The notes under the pieces were generated by a model, which had not been told where the DNA came from, did no database searches, and saw only the letters and a program-made list of their open reading frames with translations. This document shows positions 17,222 to 26,225 of a stretch of DNA of 64,000 nt, piece after piece (the stretch's first letter is position 1; the number at the start of each line of letters is the position of its first letter). Position numbers and translations under genes: made by a program. This DNA comes from Thermasporomyces sp036564245 (lineage in GTDB: Bacteria; Actinomycetota; Actinomycetes; Propionibacteriales; Actinopolymorphaceae), in assembly GCA_036564245.1 (NCBI GenBank), contig DATCKU010000073.1, positions 220,660-284,659 on the forward strand, read 5' to 3'.

Positions 17222-18529
17222 TCACCACGCATAGGCGTAGGGCCGCGGGGCTTGATCCAGCCAGCGAAGCTCCCCTCGGTCATACCGCGCAACCGTCCAA
17301 CGGCTCTGGAGCGGCGGGCCGGAATCGTAATCGGGCGCGACCAGGGCATGGCGACGTGATGCGTCGAGAACGAAGCGATCGATGTGCTTGTTCTCGAGCC
17401 TGTCGTCCAAGACTGTGATCGTGCCATCGGCAAGGGACACCTTGACGAGCGCGTGGGTGGTGATCTCCTGAGAGCTCGATCCCTTGGACTCGACCTCGAC
17501 AGCCTTGACGAACATCGCGAAGGCATGCCGTCCATCCGCCGTCACCGACGCGTAGCGCAGGCGGCCCTTTCCAAGGCCGGGAATCTCCACGACCTCGTCA
17601 TCGGTGACGTGCTCGGACTCGTCGATGTCGTCCCTACGTGTGGTGTCGAGCATGCGGATCTCACCGGCGTGTCGGACGTACGAACTTGCAAGGTAGTTCC
17701 GCGAGTCCCAGACAAACACCAACCGTCTGCTGTCCGGCGCCCATGAAGGGCTCGAGATCTCTGCCTCCTCCGATACCCACGCTCGCTGCGCATCCGACTC
17801 CAGGTCGACGACCCGCAACTCACTGCGGTAGTACTCATCCGAGGCCCAACCCTCACGGGATTTGCATCCGCCGTCGTCTTCCCATGACCGGGTGACGAAG
17901 GCAAGACGTTCTCCATCGGGACTGACCGCGAGATCCTCGTAGCCAGCCCAGGCGTCGACGGTCCCAGGCACCGTTTCGACCTGCGCGGCTTCCCCGTTGG
18001 ACCGCAGCACGACGCGCAGAATCCGTCCTTCACTCAGGCAGCCAGCACCGTTCCTTTCCAGCGTCGAGACATAGAACGTGCGCTGGTCGGGCGCCGCTGC
18101 CACCGACCAGAAGATTCCCTGGTCAGTCACCGCGTCGACGAAGGCGCCGGTCCGCGCATGACGTACGACCACGCGCTGGAGGCTGTTGGGATTGCCTTCC
18201 TCGGCGTCCTCGATGCTCAGGAAAAACTGCGGCGGATCGGCGGCGGGAATGGTGCTCGGTGAGGTAGCCCATCCCGATTCGTTGCCCGAGTCGCCACGCA
18301 GGAGCATGGTGGGCACGCCGACGACGAGCGTCAGCGCGGTCGCTGTCGCCACGGCAACGATCGGCCAGCGCCAGGTGGACATTCGGAATGGTCGCCTGGC
18401 GGGCTTTCTCGACCGCATTGTCGACGGCAGCCTGCCCTCAACCAGCACTGGCGGGAGCGTGTCGGGTACGGTCCGGGCCGCGGAGCCGAGGGCATCGCGG
18501 AGCCGGTCTTCGATCGTGTCGGCCATCAT
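17222..18529 (-). CDS. Membrane-anchored beta-propeller protein, likely partner of the adjacent sigma factor
   Basis: A protein of about 435 residues with a cytosolic N-terminus of about 52 residues (MADTIEDRLRDALGSAARTV), one membrane segment (WPIVAVATATALTLVVGVP) and a large extracytoplasmic domain with TolB/WD40-like repeats (LAVSPDGERLAFVTRS, SPSWAPDSRRLVFVWDS, YASVTADGRHAFAMFV). The start ATGATG overlaps the sigma-factor stop TGA, with AAGGAGGACAG upstream, so the two are translationally coupled. By position and topology it is a candidate anti-sigma factor or sensor, but it lacks the zinc anti-sigma HxxxCxxC motif. That role is inference. Confidence 0.7.
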   Translation of the reverse strand: MMADTIEDRLRDALGSAARTVPDTLPPVLVEGRLPSTMRSRKPARRPFRMSTWRWPIVAVATATALTLVVGVPTMLLRGDSGNESGWATSPSTIPAADPPQFFLSIEDAEEGNPNSLQRVVVRHARTGAFVDAVTDQGIFWSVAAAPDQRTFYVSTLERNGAGCLSEGRILRVVLRSNGEAAQVETVPGTVDAWAGYEDLAVSPDGERLAFVTRSWEDDGGCKSREGWASDEYYRSELRVVDLESDAQRAWVSEEAEISSPSWAPDSRRLVFVWDSRNYLASSYVRHAGEIRMLDTTRRDDIDESEHVTDDEVVEIPGLGKGRLRYASVTADGRHAFAMFVKAVEVESKGSSSQEITTHALVKVSLADGTITVLDDRLENKHIDRFVLDASRRHALVAPDYDSGPPLQSRWTVARYDRGELRWLDQAPRPYAYAW

Positions 18530-19026
18530 CTGTCCTCCTTCAAGATTCGAGCGAGCGAAGCCAGCCCACGCGACGCCGCTGTGCGTACGGCACCCTCGCT
18601 GATCCCCAACGTCGTAGCGATTTCCGCATCCTTCAGGTCGAGATAGAACCGCAGTACGAGAACCTCGCGTCTGCGCGCCGGCAGCCGGGTCAACGCGCGC
18701 AGCACCTCACGACGGTCCTCGCTCAACACCGCCTCGTGCTCGGCTGACCACACCGGAGGATCGTGGAAATGCGTGTGCAGCAAGGCGACTCGACGCCGGC
18801 GCAGTATCGACCTGCTGCGATTGAGAACGGATGACCGCAGGTAGGTCAACGCCTGCGAAGGATCACGCAGCCGCTCCCAGTTGCGATACAGCCCAGCGAA
18901 GGCGTCTTGCACGGCGTCCTCTGCCGACGGACGATCGCCCAGCATCAGTAGGGCGAGCCGGACCAGCGCTACCCAGTGCTCCCGGCACAGGTCAGCAAGC
19001 GCGGCATCGCGGGAGGCCGGGGTCAT
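18526..19026 (-). CDS. ECF RNA polymerase sigma factor, SigE-family type
   Basis: A 166-residue sigma-70 family protein with region 2 (LCREHWVALVRLALLMLGDRPSAEDAVQDAFAGLYRNW, core-binding and -10 recognition) and region 4 (LTRLPARRREVLVLRFYLDLKDAEIATTLGISEGAVRTAASRGLASL, -35 recognition), as in the actinobacterial SigE-family. The first Met used is at 19026; a GTG at 19038 is in frame. It is directly followed, with overlap, by a membrane beta-propeller protein. The inserted position within the gat genes is unusual. Confidence 0.9.
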   Translation of the reverse strand: MTPASRDAALADLCREHWVALVRLALLMLGDRPSAEDAVQDAFAGLYRNWERLRDPSQALTYLRSSVLNRSRSILRRRRVALLHTHFHDPPVWSAEHEAVLSEDRREVLRALTRLPARRREVLVLRFYLDLKDAEIATTLGISEGAVRTAASRGLASLARILKEDR

Positions 19027-19177
19027 CGTGTCAATCACACCAAGGAGACGCGGTCCACCGCGATTTGTTACACCTCACATCGTGAGGCGCATTGCCCCTT
19101 TGCCCCGTGCCGGCCTGGTCATGGGATGGCCACGGGAGTCGCCCGGCGCAGCACATATCCCTTTCGAGACCCGCGGG

Positions 19178-20686
19178 TTACAGCACAGGAGCTTCGTCGA
19201 GCAACGGATGACCCCACCGGTCGAGGTACGCGGCCTCGATCGCCGCACCGACCCGGTACAACCGGTCGTCGGCCAGCACCGGCGCCACGACCTGAAACCC
19301 GACCGGCAGGCCGTCCTCGGGCGCAAGGCCGCACGGGAACGACGCCGATGCGTTGCCGGCGAGGTTCGACGGGATCGTGCACAGGTCGGCCTTGTACATC
19401 GCCAGCGGATCGTCCACTCGCTCGCCGATCCGGAACGCCGTGGTCGGCGTCGTCGGCGACACCAGGACGTCGACGCGCTCGAACGCGGCCTCGAAGTCGC
19501 GCGCGATGAGCGTCCGCACCTTCTGCGCCTGCCCGTAGTACGCCTCGTAGTAACCGCTGGACAAGGCGTACGTCCCGATGATGATCCGACGCTTGGTCTC
19601 CGCACCGAAGCCCGCCTCGCGGGTCATCGCCATGACCTCCTCGGCGCTGTGCGTGCCGTCGTCGCCCACACGCAGGCCATAACGCATCGCGTCGAAGCGG
19701 GCCAGGTTGCTGGAGCATTCGCTGGGCAGGATGAGGTAGTACGCCGGCAGGGCGTAGCGGAAGTGCGGGCAGGAGACCTCCACGATCTCCGCACCGAGCT
19801 CGGCCAGAAGGTCCACGGTCTCGCGGAACCGCTGCTCCACGCCGGGCTGGTAGCCCTCGCCGCCGAGCTCCTTCACCACCCCGACGCGCAACCCTCGCAC
19901 GTCGGCCTCGCGGGCCGCCGCCACGACCGGTGGCACCGGCTGGTCGATCGAGGTGGAGTCCTTCGGGTCGTGTCCCGCGATCACCTCATGCAGCAGTGCC
20001 GCGTCGAGCACGGTCCGCGCGCACGGGCCCGGTTGATCGAGGCTCGACGCCAAGGCGACCAGCCCGTACCGGGAGGTACCGCCGTACGTCGGCTTCACCC
20101 CCACGGTGCCCGTCACCGCCGCCGGCTGCCGGATCGATCCACCGGTGTCGCTCCCGATGGCGAGCGGCGCCTCGTATGCCGCGAGCGACGCCGCCGAGCC
20201 GCCGCCGGAGCCACCGGGGATCCGGTCGGTGTCCCAGGGATTGCGGGTGGGCCCGAAGGCCGAGTTCTCCGTGGAGGACCCCATGGCGAACTCGTCCATG
20301 TTGGTCTTGCCGAGGATCACGAGATCGGCCTGGCGCAGCCGCGTCACCACGGTCGAGTCGTACGGCGGACGCCAGCCTTCGAGGATCTTCGACCCGCAGG
20401 TGGTGGGGACGCCCTTCATCGTGAAGACGTCCTTCAACGCGAGCGGCACGCCCGCCAACGGGCCGAGTGCCTCTCCCGCCGCGCGCTTGGCGTCCACGGC
20501 GCGCGCCGCCGCCAACGCCCCCTCGGTGTCGAGGTGCAGGAACGCATGAATCCGGTCGTCGACCTTGGTGATCCGGTCGAAGTGCGCCTGGGCGACCTCG
20601 ACGGCTGACACCTCGCCGGCCTGGATCAACCGTGCCAGGCTGGTCGCGCTGAGGCGGGTCAGGTCGGTCGCCTCGCTCCCCGTCAT
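19178..20686 (-). CDS. gatA: Aspartyl/glutamyl-tRNA(Asn/Gln) amidotransferase subunit A
   Basis: GatA is the glutaminase of the GatCAB complex and releases the ammonia used to amidate misacylated tRNA. The 502-residue amidase-signature protein has the catalytic Lys in PLALKDVFTMKGV, the cis-Ser in PGGSGGGSAASLA and the nucleophile Ser in GSDTGGSIRQPA, followed by VGVKPTYGGTSRYGLVALASS. The ATG start lies 2 bp after the gatC stop, so both are in one transcript and probably coupled. The next gene on this strand is the SigE-family sigma factor about 150 bp away. Confidence 0.97.
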   Translation of the reverse strand: MTGSEATDLTRLSATSLARLIQAGEVSAVEVAQAHFDRITKVDDRIHAFLHLDTEGALAAARAVDAKRAAGEALGPLAGVPLALKDVFTMKGVPTTCGSKILEGWRPPYDSTVVTRLRQADLVILGKTNMDEFAMGSSTENSAFGPTRNPWDTDRIPGGSGGGSAASLAAYEAPLAIGSDTGGSIRQPAAVTGTVGVKPTYGGTSRYGLVALASSLDQPGPCARTVLDAALLHEVIAGHDPKDSTSIDQPVPPVVAAAREADVRGLRVGVVKELGGEGYQPGVEQRFRETVDLLAELGAEIVEVSCPHFRYALPAYYLILPSECSSNLARFDAMRYGLRVGDDGTHSAEEVMAMTREAGFGAETKRRIIIGTYALSSGYYEAYYGQAQKVRTLIARDFEAAFERVDVLVSPTTPTTAFRIGERVDDPLAMYKADLCTIPSNLAGNASASFPCGLAPEDGLPVGFQVVAPVLADDRLYRVGAAIEAAYLDRWGHPLLDEAPVL

Positions 20687-20688
20687 GC

Positions 20689-21006
20689 TCAGGCCTCCTC
20701 ATCCAAGATCCGAGGTACCCGGAACCGCTGCGCCTCCACTGCCGGCTCGCCGTCGACCACGGGGGCGCCAGCCAGAGCCTCGTCGACCGGCAGACCCGGG
20801 ACAGGTTCGTCGGGCCGGAACACGTTGGTGAGGGCAAGCGCGTGCGACGTGGGCGGAATGTCGTCGGCGGCGACCTTGCTGACCTCGGCGACCGCCTGCA
20901 GGATGACGTCGAGCTGCGGCGCTAGATGATCGAGTTCGGCGTCGGTGAGGTCGATCCGGGCAAGGCGCGCCAGATGCGCAACCTCTTCTCGGGTGATCGC
21001 AGGCAC
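20689..21006 (-). CDS. gatC: Aspartyl/glutamyl-tRNA(Asn/Gln) amidotransferase subunit C
   Basis: A 105-residue helical protein that clamps GatA to GatB. It has the family N-terminus ITREEVAHLARLARIDLTD, the central LDVILQAVAEVSKV, and the conserved C-terminal FRPDEPVPGLPVDEALAGAP. It starts at a GTG with AAGGATC upstream. It is the first gene of gatC-gatA and is divergent from the acyl-CoA-binding protein gene. Confidence 0.96.
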   Translation of the reverse strand: MPAITREEVAHLARLARIDLTDAELDHLAPQLDVILQAVAEVSKVAADDIPPTSHALALTNVFRPDEPVPGLPVDEALAGAPVVDGEPAVEAQRFRVPRILDEEA

Positions 21007-21205
21007 GGTAGCTGATCCTTAGTGCGTGCACGGTTCGAAGGTTTCGGGCGCAGCCATCCTAAGAGGTCCGGGGGATGGCACCTCGCCTGACTCGTCACTC
21101 GGCAACCTCAGCACCCCACGGCTTGGCATGGCGCGGGATCTTCCGGGGAAGTCTTCTCGCGAGGGCACCACGCCCGCACGGAGCGCAGACGGAAAGGCCT
21201 CACCG

Positions 21206-21469
21206 ATGGACGACCTTGAACGTGACTTCGCGGCGGCACAGGCCAGGGTGAAGGCGCAGGCCAAGGACCCTGGTACCGAGGCGAAGCTGCGTCTCTACGC
21301 GCTCTACAAGCAGGCCACGGTCGGCGACGTCCAGGGCAAGCGCCCGGGATTCACCGATCCGGTCGGGCGTGCGAAGTACGACTCGTGGGCGTCGGTCAGC
21401 GGTATGTCTCGGGACGCGGCGAAGCTCGCATATATCGAGATGGCCGCCACCCTCCCGGAGACGACGTAG
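21206..21469 (+). CDS. Acyl-CoA-binding protein
   Basis: An 87-residue four-helix protein that binds long-chain acyl-CoA esters in the cytosol. The family motif is complete: LRLYALYKQATVGDVQGKRP with FTDPVGRAKYDSWASVSGMS and the C-terminal YIEMAATL. The length equals the usual ACBP (86-90 residues). The ATG at 21206 has GGAAAGG upstream; the frame is open further 5' but those codons have no such context. ACBP is common in eukaryotes and less so in bacteria, but actinomycetes often have it. Confidence 0.92.
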   Translation: MDDLERDFAAAQARVKAQAKDPGTEAKLRLYALYKQATVGDVQGKRPGFTDPVGRAKYDSWASVSGMSRDAAKLAYIEMAATLPETT

Positions 21470-21527
21470 ATCCCGTTTCCATGAAACGTGACTATCGCCC
21501 GGCGATCGGCCGCGCGACAATCGGGGT

Positions 21528-22187
21528 GTGTACCTGCTGCGAGTTGTCCTCCCGGACGAGCCGGGCGCACTCGGCGCCGTGGCGACCGCTCTGGGCAAGG
21601 TCGGCGGCGACATCGTCGCGGTCGACGTGCTGGGTCGTGAACCCGACGGAACGGCCGTCGACGACTTCGTGGTCGAGCTCCCCCTCGGCGGCCGAGCTGA
21701 CACGCTCGTGACGGCCTGCCAGTCTGTGCCGGGCGTTCGGGTCGAGTGGTTGTCGCGGTACGCCGCCGGCGGGAACCTGCGACACGACCTCGAGGCAATC
21801 GAGGCGATGACCGAGAACCCCGCCGAGGCCGAGCGTCTGCTGGTCGACATGGCGCCCGTGGTGTTCCGCGCCGACTGGGCCTTCATCGGCTGCGGTGGCG
21901 GGCCGGATTCCCACATACCGTACGCGACGCCTACGGCTCCTGACCTGCCCGGACCACTGTTCTGGCTGCCGCTTCACGCACCACGGCGGCTCGAGCCACC
22001 GACGGACTGGACCGAGGACGGCTGGAACGACATCGCCGCAGCGGCCGTACCGCTGGGCGACCCGTGTCGAAGCCTCGTCGTCGGACGGCACGGCGGTCCC
22101 GACATCCTGGACTCCGAGCTCGCCCGACTCGGCTACCTCGCCCAGCTCGCGCAAACCATCGCAGGACTTGCTTCAGACGACGCCTGA
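21528..22187 (+). CDS. ACT domain protein
   Basis: A 219-residue protein with an N-terminal ACT domain (YLLRVVLPDEPGALGAVATALGKVGGDIVAVDVLG), followed by about 140 residues not assigned to a family, including LLVDMAPVVFRADWAFIGC and WLPLHAPRRLEPPTDW. ACT domains bind amino acids, so a regulatory role near amino-acid metabolism is possible but unproven. The GTG start has GACAAT 6 nt upstream, a weak leaderless pattern. It follows the ACBP gene by 58 bp on the same strand. Confidence 0.7.
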   Translation: MYLLRVVLPDEPGALGAVATALGKVGGDIVAVDVLGREPDGTAVDDFVVELPLGGRADTLVTACQSVPGVRVEWLSRYAAGGNLRHDLEAIEAMTENPAEAERLLVDMAPVVFRADWAFIGCGGGPDSHIPYATPTAPDLPGPLFWLPLHAPRRLEPPTDWTEDGWNDIAAAAVPLGDPCRSLVVGRHGGPDILDSELARLGYLAQLAQTIAGLASDDA

Positions 22188-22245
22188 GCAATGCCCGCGT
22201 GCGAAGGCGTTCCCGCGCCTTGCCACACACGCGGAACGACGACAG

Positions 22246-23139
22246 TCATCCCGCCGGCTCGAAGCGGTAATGCGTCACGTCGCACACCGGACGGTATCCC
22301 ACGGCAGCATAGATCTTGTTCGACGTGGGATTCGCGAGATCGGTGTGCAGACAACAGGTTTCGGCTCCCTCGTCCAGCGCGCGTTGGCTCACCGCGGCGA
22401 CAAGGGCGCTCGCGTAACCGCGACCACGGCGTTCTGGCGGTGTGTAGACCGGTCCGATGCGCACCGCACCCGCGACGCAGTCAGACCTGCGGACGAAGGA
22501 GACCGGCTCCCCGTGCTCCCACAGGTAGGTACGCTTCTCCGCTATCCGCATGGCGGCGTCCGCTTGCTGTGCAGCAGCTTCGTCAGCCGTCGCCTTTTCT
22601 TGTTCCTCGGCGGCGACCTTTGGTGCCATGCCTTCCTCGGCTTCACGAATGAACGCCCGGGTCCACCTGGCCAGCAGGTCGACGTCGTCCATCGTGGCGA
22701 GTCTCATGGCGCCAGCCACGGGTGCGGGCGGCCGCACGGAATCCAGCCGGTGGATGCGTCCCTGCATCTTCATTGCGGCGACCTGGCCGGTCTGTCGCGA
22801 CCATTCGTCGGCGAAGCCCTTCGCCGAGTCGGCAGCGCCCCATACTCCGACCGCGTCGCGACAGGTTTCGCGCAAGGCGGCGACCGTTGGTGCGATGGCA
22901 GCGGCCGGCAGCGCCGTGATCGCGATTGCGTGAGGTGGCGTGCGCATCGCGGCACCGACCAAGGAGCCCGTGTCGTCCAGCACGCAAAGGAACGTCGGCG
23001 GCGCCGAATCGGTCACCTCACCCCTCCGCCGTACGAGCACGTTGGTGATGATCACGCTGTTCACCACGGGATCGGCGCAGAGAAAATCTCCTGCGACATC
23101 CCAGAACTCGCCGGCATCGGATGTCGTCTCACAGCGCAT
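22246..23139 (-). CDS. GNAT family N-acetyltransferase
   Basis: A 297-residue protein whose C-terminal half is a GNAT domain: acetyl-CoA-binding PPERRGRGYASALVAAVSQRAL (Q/RxxGxG/A loop) and the beta-strand/helix TDLANPTSNKIYAAVGYRPV before the conserved C-terminal strand. The N-terminal half (about 120 residues) is a degenerate GNAT-like or binding domain. A run of Ala/Glu/Gln (EEQEKATADEAAAQQADAAM) lies between the domains and may form a helix. The substrate is unknown. The start ATG at 23139 is preceded by CATGCT with a 7-nt gap. Confidence 0.82.
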   Translation of the reverse strand: MRCETTSDAGEFWDVAGDFLCADPVVNSVIITNVLVRRRGEVTDSAPPTFLCVLDDTGSLVGAAMRTPPHAIAITALPAAAIAPTVAALRETCRDAVGVWGAADSAKGFADEWSRQTGQVAAMKMQGRIHRLDSVRPPAPVAGAMRLATMDDVDLLARWTRAFIREAEEGMAPKVAAEEQEKATADEAAAQQADAAMRIAEKRTYLWEHGEPVSFVRRSDCVAGAVRIGPVYTPPERRGRGYASALVAAVSQRALDEGAETCCLHTDLANPTSNKIYAAVGYRPVCDVTHYRFEPAG

Positions 23140-23221
23140 GCCACCGAGCATGACGCAGGCCGGGCACCCGATCAACTCGTTTCGTTCGCCGTCGAACGTC
23201 GAGCGAGCTCGGCAAGCCGTC

Positions 23222-24400
23222 CTACGCGGTCGCTTCCACCGGCGTCAAGCTCAGGTTGCGCCCACTCTGCGGATCGAACAGGTGCATCCGGGACGTGTCG
23301 ACCCAGAATTCCGCGGTCTCACCTTCGCGGACCCGGCTCGCCGGATCGAGCGAGATGATGATCTGGGGTCGTACGGCCTCCATGTCGAGCTCCTTGGCGA
23401 GAGCATCGATCTGAGCCCGAATGTCTGCAGGCGATTCGTACGGAACGTACGCGTACTGCTCGTTGCCCAGCCACTCGGTGACGTCCACGGTCGCCCGGAA
23501 GACCTGCCCTTTCTCGCGCTTGCTCGCCTCGACGAACGCCGCGTCGTTGAAGTGGCCGGGCCGGATGCCGGCGACGAGCAGCTTGCCGTCGACCTCCGCC
23601 GCGGGAACGTTGGCCGGCAGCGGCACCGTGCAGATCGGCAGCTCGACGCGGTTGCCGCTCACCTTGGCAGGGAGGAAGTTCATCGGGGGTGCGCCGATGA
23701 AGCCGGCGACGAAGAGGTTGACCGGCTGCTCGTAGAGCTCGCGTGGGGTGGCGCACTGCTGCAGCACGCCCTTGCGCAGCACGGCAACCCGGTCGCCCAA
23801 GGTCATCGCCTCGGTCTGGTCGTGGGTGACGTAGACCGTGGTGATCCCGAGCCTGCGCTGCAGACGTGAGATCTCGGTGCGCATCTGGCCGCGAAGCTTG
23901 GCGTCCAGGTTGGACAACGGCTCGTCGAAGAGGAACGCCTGGGCATCGCGGACGATCGCGCGTCCCATCGCCACCCGCTGCCGCTGTCCACCGGACAGCT
24001 GGGCGGGCTTGCGCTGCAGGTGCTCTTTCAGCTCCAGCAGCTCCGCCGCCTCCTCGACCTTGCGGCGTACCTCCTCATCGGGCTTCTTGGCCAGCCGGAG
24101 CGGGAAGGCGATGTTCTCGTACACCGTGAGGTGCGGGTAGAGCGCGTAGTTCTGGAACACCATCGCGAGATTGCGCTCTCGCGGAGCCTTCTCGTTGACC
24201 CGCTCGCCACCGATCCGCAGCTCGCCGGAGGTGATGTCCTCGAGCCCGACGATCATCCGCAACAGGGTGGACTTCCCACACCCCGACGGGCCCACGAGGA
24301 TCATGAACTCCCCGTCGGCGATGTCAAGGCTCACATCGTTGACGGCCGGGTAGCCGTCGCCGTAACGCTTGACGATGTTTCTCAACTCAATCGCTGCCAT
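23222..24400 (-). CDS. sugC: Sugar ABC transporter ATP-binding protein (SugC/UgpC/MsmK type)
   Basis: A 392-residue ATPase that powers import through the two permeases upstream. It has Walker A (GPSGCGKSTLL), Q-loop (VFQNYALYPHLTVYEN), signature (LSGGQRQRVAMGRAIVRDAQA), Walker B (AFLFDEPLSNLDAKLR), H-loop (VYVTHDQTEAMTLGDR), and a C-terminal TOBE-type regulatory domain (NLFVAGFIGAPPMNFLPAKV). Many stretches resemble mycobacterial SugC, so trehalose or a similar disaccharide is the best guess for the substrate. The ATG at 24400 has GAAGGG upstream. It is the last gene of the four-gene set. Confidence 0.93.
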   Translation of the reverse strand: MAAIELRNIVKRYGDGYPAVNDVSLDIADGEFMILVGPSGCGKSTLLRMIVGLEDITSGELRIGGERVNEKAPRERNLAMVFQNYALYPHLTVYENIAFPLRLAKKPDEEVRRKVEEAAELLELKEHLQRKPAQLSGGQRQRVAMGRAIVRDAQAFLFDEPLSNLDAKLRGQMRTEISRLQRRLGITTVYVTHDQTEAMTLGDRVAVLRKGVLQQCATPRELYEQPVNLFVAGFIGAPPMNFLPAKVSGNRVELPICTVPLPANVPAAEVDGKLLVAGIRPGHFNDAAFVEASKREKGQVFRATVDVTEWLGNEQYAYVPYESPADIRAQIDALAKELDMEAVRPQIIISLDPASRVREGETAEFWVDTSRMHLFDPQSGRNLSLTPVEATA

Positions 24401-24431
24401 GATCAAAACCCTTCGACCAAGCGGTGGCCGG

Positions 24432-25259
24432 TCAACCTTTCACCGCGCCGGAGGTCAGTCCGGCCACGATCTTGCGCTGGAACAACACGACGAGCACCAC
24501 GACGGGAATCGTGACCACGACCGCGGCCGCGGCGATCGCAGCGTTCGGTTGCTCGAAGAACGACTCACCCGTGAAGAACGCCAGCGCCGCTGGCACCGGA
24601 CGTGCCGCCTCCGACCCGGTGAGCGAGATACCGAAAACGAAGTCGTTCCAGGCGAAGAAGAACGTGAGGATCGCCGCGGTGAACACGCCAGGCGCGGCGA
24701 GCGGCACGATCACCTTCCGGAACGCCTGCCACGGCGTGGCCCCATCGACCTGCGCCGCCTGCTCCATCTCCCACGGAATCTCACGGAAGAACGCGGACAG
24801 GACCCAGATCGACAAGGGCAGCGTGAACGACATGTACGGGATGATCAGGCCGATCCACGTGTCGTACAGCCCGATCGTGCGCCACATGTCGAAAAGCGGC
24901 GGCACCAGCGAGATCGTCGGGAACATCGCGATCGCCAACGCCGTCGACAGCACCACCCGCTTGCCCGGGAACTCCAAGCGAGCGATCGCATAGGCGGCGA
25001 ACGTCGCCAACGTCACCGACGCCACCGTCGCGATCAACGAGATGCCGACCGAGTTCCGCAACGCTGACAAGAACAGGCCGCTGTCGAACACGGTCTGGTA
25101 GTTCTCCCACGACCAGTCCGTCGGGAAGAACCGTTTGTTGTCGACGTCCTCGCCAACCTTGAACGACAACGACACGATCCACGCCACCGGGAGCAGCGTG
25201 TACACCACAATCGCCAGGCCACCAAGGGCCCAGCCGATCGTCAGACCACGCCCCCGCAT
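24432..25259 (-). CDS. sugB: Sugar ABC transporter permease (SugB/MalG type)
   Basis: A 275-residue membrane protein with six predicted helices and the EAA motif that contacts the ATPase (EQAAQVDGATPWQAFRKVIVPLAAPGV). It starts at an ATG whose A is the last base of the preceding permease stop (TGATG), so the two are translationally coupled. The C-terminal FQRKIVAGLTSGAVKG is the usual end of MalG-like permeases. Order and similarity match mycobacterial sugB. Confidence 0.92.
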   Translation of the reverse strand: MRGRGLTIGWALGGLAIVVYTLLPVAWIVSLSFKVGEDVDNKRFFPTDWSWENYQTVFDSGLFLSALRNSVGISLIATVASVTLATFAAYAIARLEFPGKRVVLSTALAIAMFPTISLVPPLFDMWRTIGLYDTWIGLIIPYMSFTLPLSIWVLSAFFREIPWEMEQAAQVDGATPWQAFRKVIVPLAAPGVFTAAILTFFFAWNDFVFGISLTGSEAARPVPAALAFFTGESFFEQPNAAIAAAAVVVTIPVVVLVVLFQRKIVAGLTSGAVKG

Positions 25260-26185
25260 CACCGGTCACCCCTTACCTGCGACAGGTCGGTACGGAACAG
25301 CTTGATGAACACGAATGCGATGAGTACGACGGTGAGGAACAGCAGGACCGACACGGCCGAGCCCAGCCCGATCGCCGTGCGCGTGATGATCTGCCGGTAG
25401 GCGAGGAAGGACACCGTTTCGGTGCCCTGCGCACCGCCGGTCATCACGAACACGTTGTCGAAGATGCGGTACGCATCGAGTGTGCGGAAGAGCAGCGCGA
25501 CCATGATGGCCGCCTTCATGTTCGGGATGGTCACCTTCCACAACCGCTGCCACGAGGTGGCGCCGTCGACCTTGGCGGCTTCCTGCAGCTCCTCGGGCAC
25601 CTGTGCCAGCCCTGCGAGCAGCAGCAGCGACATGAACGGCGTGGTCTTCCAGATCTCCGACAGACAGATCACCGCGATCGACGAGCCGAACTGCGCGAAG
25701 AAGTCGTAGTTCTCCATGCCGAGCCAGCCCAGCACGAACCCCGTGTCGGGAGCGAACGCGAACTGCCAGGCGAACGCCGACACCACGGTGATGATGCCGT
25801 ACGGCACGAGGATCGAGGTTCGCACCAACGCCCGGCCGAACACGATCCGGTGCATCACCATCGCGAACGCGAAACCGATCACGAGCTCGACCGAAACCGT
25901 GATGACGGTGATCAGCACAGTGACACCGACATCGCGCCACCACAATGCATCGGAGAGGATCACGACGTAGTTGTCGAACCACACGAACCGCCGCGACTCC
26001 GGGTCGGTGATCCGGTAGTTCTGCAGCGACAGCCACACCGCCTGGAGCATGGGATAGGCCGTCACCGCCAGCATCACGAGAAACGCCGGCGCACACAGGT
26101 ACCAGCCCAGCCGTCGCTCGCGCCGCGCCCGATCCGTCGTGGCGGCCCGAGCGGTCACCGGCGCAGGAGTCTCGACCGTCGTCAC
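25259..26185 (-). CDS. sugA: Sugar ABC transporter permease (SugA/MalF type)
   Basis: A 308-residue membrane protein: a cytosolic N-terminus, a first helix at FLVMLAVTAYPMLQAVWLSL, several further helices and the EAA motif EELQEAAKVDGATSWQRLWKVTIP. It forms the transport channel with the MalG-type subunit. It starts at a GTG about 40 bp after the binding-protein gene and overlaps the next permease start by one base. Confidence 0.92.
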   Translation of the reverse strand: MTTVETPAPVTARAATTDRARRERRLGWYLCAPAFLVMLAVTAYPMLQAVWLSLQNYRITDPESRRFVWFDNYVVILSDALWWRDVGVTVLITVITVSVELVIGFAFAMVMHRIVFGRALVRTSILVPYGIITVVSAFAWQFAFAPDTGFVLGWLGMENYDFFAQFGSSIAVICLSEIWKTTPFMSLLLLAGLAQVPEELQEAAKVDGATSWQRLWKVTIPNMKAAIMVALLFRTLDAYRIFDNVFVMTGGAQGTETVSFLAYRQIITRTAIGLGSAVSVLLFLTVVLIAFVFIKLFRTDLSQVRGDR

Positions 26186-26225
26186 TGTCCCACCACCTTG
26201 ACCACGTTGACCTTCGCCCCCTCGT

